Assembly: GCA_005789325.1 (NCBI GenBank) | Contig: SXYE01000055.1 | Location: forward strand, 1 to 18,158 | Direction of reading: 5' to 3' | Origin: Actinomycetota bacterium | GTDB taxonomy: Bacteria > Actinomycetota > Actinomycetes > S36-B12 > UBA5976 | Length of the DNA: 18,158 nt | Part shown: piece by piece, positions 14,843 through 18,158 of the stretch | Position numbering within the stretch: the first letter of the stretch is position 1 | Layout: each line of letters starts with the position of its first letter | Notes under the pieces: generated by a model | Seen by the model: only the letters and a program-made list of their open reading frames with translations | Databases searched by the model: none | Told to the model about the DNA's origin: nothing | Made by a program: the position numbers and the translations under genes

Positions 14843-15586
14843 ATGGATTTATTGATTGCTCTTGTTGTTGGTTTAGCTAGCGGATTTCTTAACGTAGTTG
14901 CAGGTGGCGGAACTTTAATTGTTTTTCCAACCTTAGTTGCCCTTGGTTTATCTCCCTTAGTAGCAAATGTGACAGCAGCCGTTGGAGTTTTTCCTGGATC
15001 TTTAGCGGGCAGTTGGACTTATAGAAAAATACTGAAGGAACAAAAAAAATTAGCCTGGATGTCAGTAATGCTGATGCCAGTTTTTTCCATAATTGGTGCA
15101 GGCTTACTGCTTTATCTTCCTGAAAGAAACTTTGAGATTATTGTTCCCTTTCTTATAGGAAGTGCTGGAATACTCATTGCAATTCAGCCAATAATTTATA
15201 AGTTATACCCAAAAACTAGTGCCAGATTAAATTTTAAACTTATTGTTCCTGGTTTCATTATTGCTGGAATCTATGTTGGATACTTTGGCGCTGGAACTGG
15301 AGTTATCCTCTTAGCCATTTTTGGACTAGCTGGACTTGCAAATATTCAACAAGCAAACGCTTTAAAAAATCTAGGTTCAGGAGCAGGAAATGCCATTGCA
15401 GCTCTTATCTTTGTTTTCTCCGGCTTAGTTGTTTGGGAAGTTGCGATATCTGTTGCGATTGGATCTGTGCTGGGAGGAGTTTTGGGAGGACGAATGGCCC
15501 AAAAACTTGATGCCACATTTTTTAGAGTAATTATCCTAATTGTTGCAATATGTGCATCTGTTTATCTCTTTGTTAAGAACTTTTAA
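14843..15586 (+). CDS. TSUP (TauE/SafE, UPF0721) family membrane permease
   Basis: 247 residues with about 7-8 membrane segments. The first TSUP half-repeat is GLASGFLNVVAGGGTLIVFPTLVALGLSPLVANVTAAVGVFPGSLAGSWTYRK (positions 10-62). The second half-repeat begins GFIIAGIYVGYFGAGTGVILLAIF, again with the Gly-rich GAGTG motif and a following ALKNLGSGAGNAIAAL. Known TSUP members move sulfite, sulfonates, sulfoacetate or similar organic anions; the substrate here is not known. The start is 3 bases after the bioY stop, with no ribosome site, so translation is probably coupled. Its stop overlaps the convergent gene by 14 bases (15573-15586). Confidence 0.88.
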   Translation: MDLLIALVVGLASGFLNVVAGGGTLIVFPTLVALGLSPLVANVTAAVGVFPGSLAGSWTYRKILKEQKKLAWMSVMLMPVFSIIGAGLLLYLPERNFEIIVPFLIGSAGILIAIQPIIYKLYPKTSARLNFKLIVPGFIIAGIYVGYFGAGTGVILLAIFGLAGLANIQQANALKNLGSGAGNAIAALIFVFSGLVVWEVAISVAIGSVLGGVLGGRMAQKLDATFFRVIILIVAICASVYLFVKNF

Positions 15587-16424
15587 AAGCTCTACCTACT
15601 CTCCAACCCATTTGCTCACATAAATTCATTGCATCAATTCTTAAATACCAAATTTGCTTAAATGCGTTAATGCCATACTTTGCCCCATGCTCGAAACCAG
15701 CAATCATTCCCATGAGATCTGGTCTGGAAGATGAATTGATTTTTTCACACATTTTATTTAGACCATCAATTTTTGCTTGCTTCGTGATTATCTCTTGATT
15801 ACTAAAAAGGGATCCAAAGACTTCAGTATCTATCTGGAGTGTGGGCTTACCAAAAGAAATAACTAATTCATTGAAAACTTCTTGACTAGTTTTTTGATTA
15901 GCACATAGTAAAACGGCCAATAGCAAAGGATTAACGAGTTCGGCTAATTCATCATTTTTATTTTTTGAACCTGGTCTTTTAAATCGCCAGAGTGGATAGT
16001 TTTTCATGAAGTCTGTGCAGACAGCATTTTTGTCAGCTAGATGGTTTATGCCATGAAACAAATTTGGATTATTTACAACTTTCTCCCATTCTTTAAGACA
16101 CTTTGTTAAACAATGAGCGATGTCTTTTATCGATAGTTTTTGTGATTTTTGGGTGCAGTTAATGATCGCATCTAAGGCAAAAAGAGTTAGTTGAAAGTTA
16201 TGAGAAACAAAAGAGTTATACGGAGGTGCACTTATTCCCCATTGACCATATTTTTCTTTAATTAATTCTGAGTTAACACCAGTAATGGTAGATCCCATGA
16301 CATCACCGACTGCTGCCCCAAAAAGTGCACCAAGGATTCGATCTTGTTTAGAATTTTGAATTGGCTTAGAACGAAATAGTGTCCTTGCTGCAGAGTTTGT
16401 TTCAGGAAGGATCACTTTGACCAC
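15573..16424 (-). CDS. degenerate ADP-ribosylglycohydrolase-like protein (probable pseudoenzyme)
   Basis: 283 residues. The N-terminus DRILGALFGAAVGDVMGS (28-45) is the first DraG/ARH motif. SHNFQLTLFALDAII (74-88) aligns with the family's (S/T)DDTQMTL, but the two metal-binding Asp are His75 and Asn76, and the Thr is Phe77. Near the C-terminus SRPDLMGMIAGFEHGAKYG (233-251) aligns with GGDTDTxxAIAGA; the first Asp is Arg234, only Asp236 remains, and Thr is Leu237. The enzyme therefore looks unable to bind the two Mg/Mn ions. The gene is intact and has an upstream TATAAT (16439-16444). The start is given as GTG 16424; a GTG three codons later (16415) with AGGTGG 5 bases upstream may be the real one. 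Family call is by motif alignment; loss of function is inferred. Confidence 0.7.
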   Translation of the reverse strand: MVKVILPETNSAARTLFRSKPIQNSKQDRILGALFGAAVGDVMGSTITGVNSELIKEKYGQWGISAPPYNSFVSHNFQLTLFALDAIINCTQKSQKLSIKDIAHCLTKCLKEWEKVVNNPNLFHGINHLADKNAVCTDFMKNYPLWRFKRPGSKNKNDELAELVNPLLLAVLLCANQKTSQEVFNELVISFGKPTLQIDTEVFGSLFSNQEIITKQAKIDGLNKMCEKINSSSRPDLMGMIAGFEHGAKYGINAFKQIWYLRIDAMNLCEQMGWRVGRAFKSS

Positions 16425-16438
16425 CTTTTGTTAAGTAA

Positions 16439-16444
16439 ATTATA
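16439..16444 (-). promoter_or_regulatory. -10 promoter box upstream of the ADP-ribosylglycohydrolase-like gene
   Basis: A perfect TATAAT on the minus strand ends 14 bases before GTG 16424. No clear -35 box is seen at 16-18 bases. A transcript starting about 7 bases on would have a very short leader. Confidence 0.45.
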
Positions 16445-16493
16445 AATTCACTTTTCAAAAGATTGCTTTAACTATTTGAAAATATTCGTACCA

Positions 16494-16519
16494 AATTTGG
16501 GACGATTTTATTCCAAATT
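16494..16519 (-). terminator. possible weak terminator after the EamA-type transporter gene
   Basis: AATTTGG and CCAAATT form a 7-base stem (arms 16494-16500 and 16513-16519) around a 12-base loop, directly after the transporter stop. The stem is AT-rich and no U-run follows, so the call is weak. Confidence 0.25.
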
Positions 16520-16520
16520 C

Positions 16521-17369
16521 TTATACTAGGGAAAGAATTCCTGCTGAAAAGAATGCTAATCCAATACCAACAAATTGAATACCGGTTAATCTCTCTTTCA
16601 AGAAAGCTGTTGCCAAAATTACCGTGGCAGCTGGATACAGCGAAGCAATAACAGCAGCAATGGACAAATAACCCTCGAAAGTTGCTAAGACAAATACTGC
16701 GTTTGCTGTGGCATCTAATGCGCCAGAAATGATCACCAAGGCAAACAGCTTAGAGTCATATCCTTCTTTGAAACTTTGTTTTTTCCTTGACATAAAGTAT
16801 CCAAAAACTAAAACTGAAGACATCAGCCTTGCAAAAACTAATGGCCACATTCCATTACTAGTTGGAGCCAAACCAACAATGCTCAAGAATGTTCCAATTA
16901 AAAGTCCAGCGGTAATTGCAAGAACTAGACCTTTGCCGCTAACAGCTAATTTTCCTCCAGTTGGAGAAGTTTCCATGCTGACTAAAATGACTGCCAAAAT
17001 TGCAACGCTAATTCCCACCCATGCAATAAGTCCTAATTGCTCACCAACAATTAATCCCATGGCAATTGGAACAAATGTTGAAGAAGCAGCTGTAACAGGA
17101 CTCATTACTCCCATTGGTCCAATCGCAAGAGCTAAATACAAACTTCCCATAGCAAGAATTCCAATGACTCCTGCGAGTAAACCAATAATAATTGAGTAAG
17201 AATCTAATTGTCCTGGAAGCATAAATGCGTAAATGAGAAGAAATACGAAACCTACAGGATAAGAAAGAACTAGGACTTTGTTTGCGGGAATCTTTTTGGA
17301 AACGTATGCGCCAAAGAAATCAGCGGTTCCCCACATTAAACTTGAGATTAATGCCAAAAACGCAGCCAT
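16521..17369 (-). CDS. EamA/DMT-superfamily membrane transporter
   Basis: 282 residues with about ten hydrophobic segments in two EamA half-repeats, both typical in length. It opens with FLALISSLMWGTADFFGAYVSKKIPANKVLVLSYP. The first repeat ends with PMGVMSPVTAASSTFVPIAMGLIVGEQLG, and the second ends with AAVIASLYPAATVILATAFLKERLTGIQFVGIGLAFFSAGIL. The PxxTxxxAxxxLKExLT pattern is the DMT hallmark. Substrates of this family are varied (amino acids, nucleobases, metabolites exported) and none can be assigned. ATG 17369 has no ribosome site; a palindrome sits directly before it. The gene is divergent from the DUF2505 gene across 37 bases. Confidence 0.9.
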   Translation of the reverse strand: MAAFLALISSLMWGTADFFGAYVSKKIPANKVLVLSYPVGFVFLLIYAFMLPGQLDSYSIIIGLLAGVIGILAMGSLYLALAIGPMGVMSPVTAASSTFVPIAMGLIVGEQLGLIAWVGISVAILAVILVSMETSPTGGKLAVSGKGLVLAITAGLLIGTFLSIVGLAPTSNGMWPLVFARLMSSVLVFGYFMSRKKQSFKEGYDSKLFALVIISGALDATANAVFVLATFEGYLSIAAVIASLYPAATVILATAFLKERLTGIQFVGIGLAFFSAGILSLV

Positions 17370-17370
17370 A

Positions 17371-17385
17371 GCACTAACTTAGTGC
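17371..17385. promoter_or_regulatory. palindrome in the divergent promoter region
   Basis: GCACTAA-C-TTAGTGC is a perfect 7-base palindrome about one centre base. It ends one base before the transporter ATG and lies 21 bases before the DUF2505 ATG. It may be an operator shared by the two divergent genes, or a hairpin over the transporter start. I cannot match it to a known regulator. Confidence 0.45.
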
Positions 17386-17406
17386 AGTATCTGACAAAAT
17401 ACGCTT

Positions 17407-17877
17407 ATGGCTCTAAATCTTAGCGACAAATTTATAAGTCCATACAAGATTGATGAAATTATCCACGCTTTAAGAAATACTGACTTTCACTTAGAAAGAG
17501 CGAAATCTAAAAACCTCAAAAAAATAGATTTTGAGAAAGCAAACCAAAATCAGCTCCAAATCTCAAGGCAAATTGATTTTGATATACCTGTTTCGGCCCA
17601 AAAGTTTGTCTCTAATCCAATCTCATTAGTTGAACTATGGACTTTTGAAAGTAATCAGAAAATTGCAATCAAAGTATCAATCCCAAATATTCAAACTGAA
17701 GTAGAAGCATCAATGGCTTTAAAAAGCGAAGACAATCAAACATCAATTTTGGTCGAAACCGTAGTTGTCTCAAAGATATTTTTAATGAGTTCTTTTGCTG
17801 AGGAGTTTGTCTCAAAGTATTGGAAAAAATCATTGCAAAAAGACTTTGAAATACTAAATGACTGGATCAAGTCCTAG
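17407..17877 (+). CDS. DUF2505 (SRPBCC-like) protein
   Basis: 156 residues with no signal peptide or membrane segment. The order of elements fits DUF2505, which is largely an actinobacterial family with a START/SRPBCC-type fold: a short N-terminal helix segment (ISPYKIDEIIHALRNTDFHLER), a basic central sheet region, ISRQIDFDIPVSAQKFVSNPISLVELWTF (53-81), a VSIPNIQTEVEASMAL segment, and a C-terminal helix EEFVSKYWKKSLQKDFEILNDWI. No catalytic residues are known. ATG 17407 has no ribosome site and the upstream sequence CAAAAT ends 6 bases before it, so a leaderless transcript is possible. The stop overlaps the convergent HAD gene by 4 bases (17874-17877). It is divergent from the EamA gene and may share its control. 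Confidence 0.72.
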   Translation: MALNLSDKFISPYKIDEIIHALRNTDFHLERAKSKNLKKIDFEKANQNQLQISRQIDFDIPVSAQKFVSNPISLVELWTFESNQKIAIKVSIPNIQTEVEASMALKSEDNQTSILVETVVVSKIFLMSSFAEEFVSKYWKKSLQKDFEILNDWIKS

Positions 17878-18158
17878 TCAAATTTTTCATCAAAAATTGC
17901 TTCTATTTCCATCTTGGTTGTTTCGTAGTCAACGTGCAAAATTCCAATCATCCCTAAATCTGAAGCAGCTTTAATATTATGTGGCAAATCATCAACAAAT
18001 ACAGCCTCATTCGGATTAATCTTCAACCGATTTAAAGTGTGATGATAAATATTTGCATCTGGTTTTCTCATTCCCACTTCTCCTGAAATAACAACTTCGT
18101 CAAACATGTCGTCCCAACCATGTCTTGGATAAGAGTTACCCCATGAATTAGAAAGTAG
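17874..18158 (-). CDS. HAD-family hydrolase, C-terminal part (gene runs off the window)
   Basis: The reading frame is open from the window end (18158) to TAG 17874, giving 94 residues without a start. Residues just inside the edge read LLSNSWGNSYP (motif II region with Ser), followed by VVISGEVGMRKPDANIYHHTL (motif III Lys in MRKP) and AVFVDDLPHNIKAASDLGMIGI (motif IV DD). This is the order of class I HAD phosphatases. The Met at 18105-18107 is internal, because the motif II residues lie upstream of it. The motif I Asp lies beyond the window. Substrate cannot be told. Confidence 0.88.
   Translation of the reverse strand, partial: LLSNSWGNSYPRHGWDDMFDEVVISGEVGMRKPDANIYHHTLNRLKINPNEAVFVDDLPHNIKAASDLGMIGILHVDYETTKMEIEAIFDEKFD

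Noticed and set aside
17874..18107. Treating the Met at 18105-18107 as the start of a 77-residue HAD protein
   Set aside because: The same frame continues to the window edge and encodes the conserved LLSNSWG motif II, so the gene is longer and cut by the window.

Overview
The window is 18 kb of AT-rich, tightly packed bacterial DNA. Several families point to a streamlined actinobacterium: an adenosine deaminase with the NTDNRLMS variant, a DUF2505 protein, a DUF4349 lipoprotein and an actinobacterial-looking biotin transporter. Most gaps are a few bases, overlaps are common, and the longest non-coding stretch is about 180 bases. A free-living planktonic lineage such as the acI/Nanopelagicales group would fit, but that placement is inference. 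I see no RNA genes, insertion sequences, CRISPR arrays or origins, and no gene-free stretch longer than 300 bases.

Layout. Positions 1-186 hold the end of a plus-strand gene, probably an aldehyde dehydrogenase relative. From 183 to 12286 everything is on the minus strand. Read in the direction of transcription, the order is: a GlpD-like FAD dehydrogenase (12286-10727); a nucleoside salvage operon of cytidine deaminase, 6-oxopurine/methylthioinosine-type phosphorylase, MTA/SAH-deaminase-like amidohydrolase, short-chain dehydrogenase and pyrimidine-nucleoside phosphorylase (10678-6215); a 177-base regulatory gap; then a BMP-type nucleoside ABC importer (lipoprotein 6037-4979, two permeases, double ATPase) ending with adenosine deaminase (1289-183). 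The importer would bring nucleosides in, the deaminases would strip amino groups, and the phosphorylases would release bases and pentose-1-phosphates. No gene for disposing of the sugar phosphate is visible here.

From 12455 to 15586 the plus strand carries a DUF4349 lipoprotein, a PfkB sugar kinase, the biotin transporter BioY and a TSUP-family permease. From 15573 to 17369 the minus strand carries a degenerate ADP-ribosylglycohydrolase-like protein and an EamA-type transporter. A DUF2505 protein (plus) and the C-terminal part of a HAD hydrolase (minus, running off the end) close the window.

Points of interest are: the ADP-ribosylglycohydrolase homologue that has lost most of its metal-binding residues; a possible 'deaminate first' route for methylthioadenosine; a potentially switching leader upstream of the nucleoside-binding lipoprotein; a strong hairpin between that gene and its permeases; and overlapping stop codons at all three convergent gene junctions. 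Nothing here is clearly a wholly new system.
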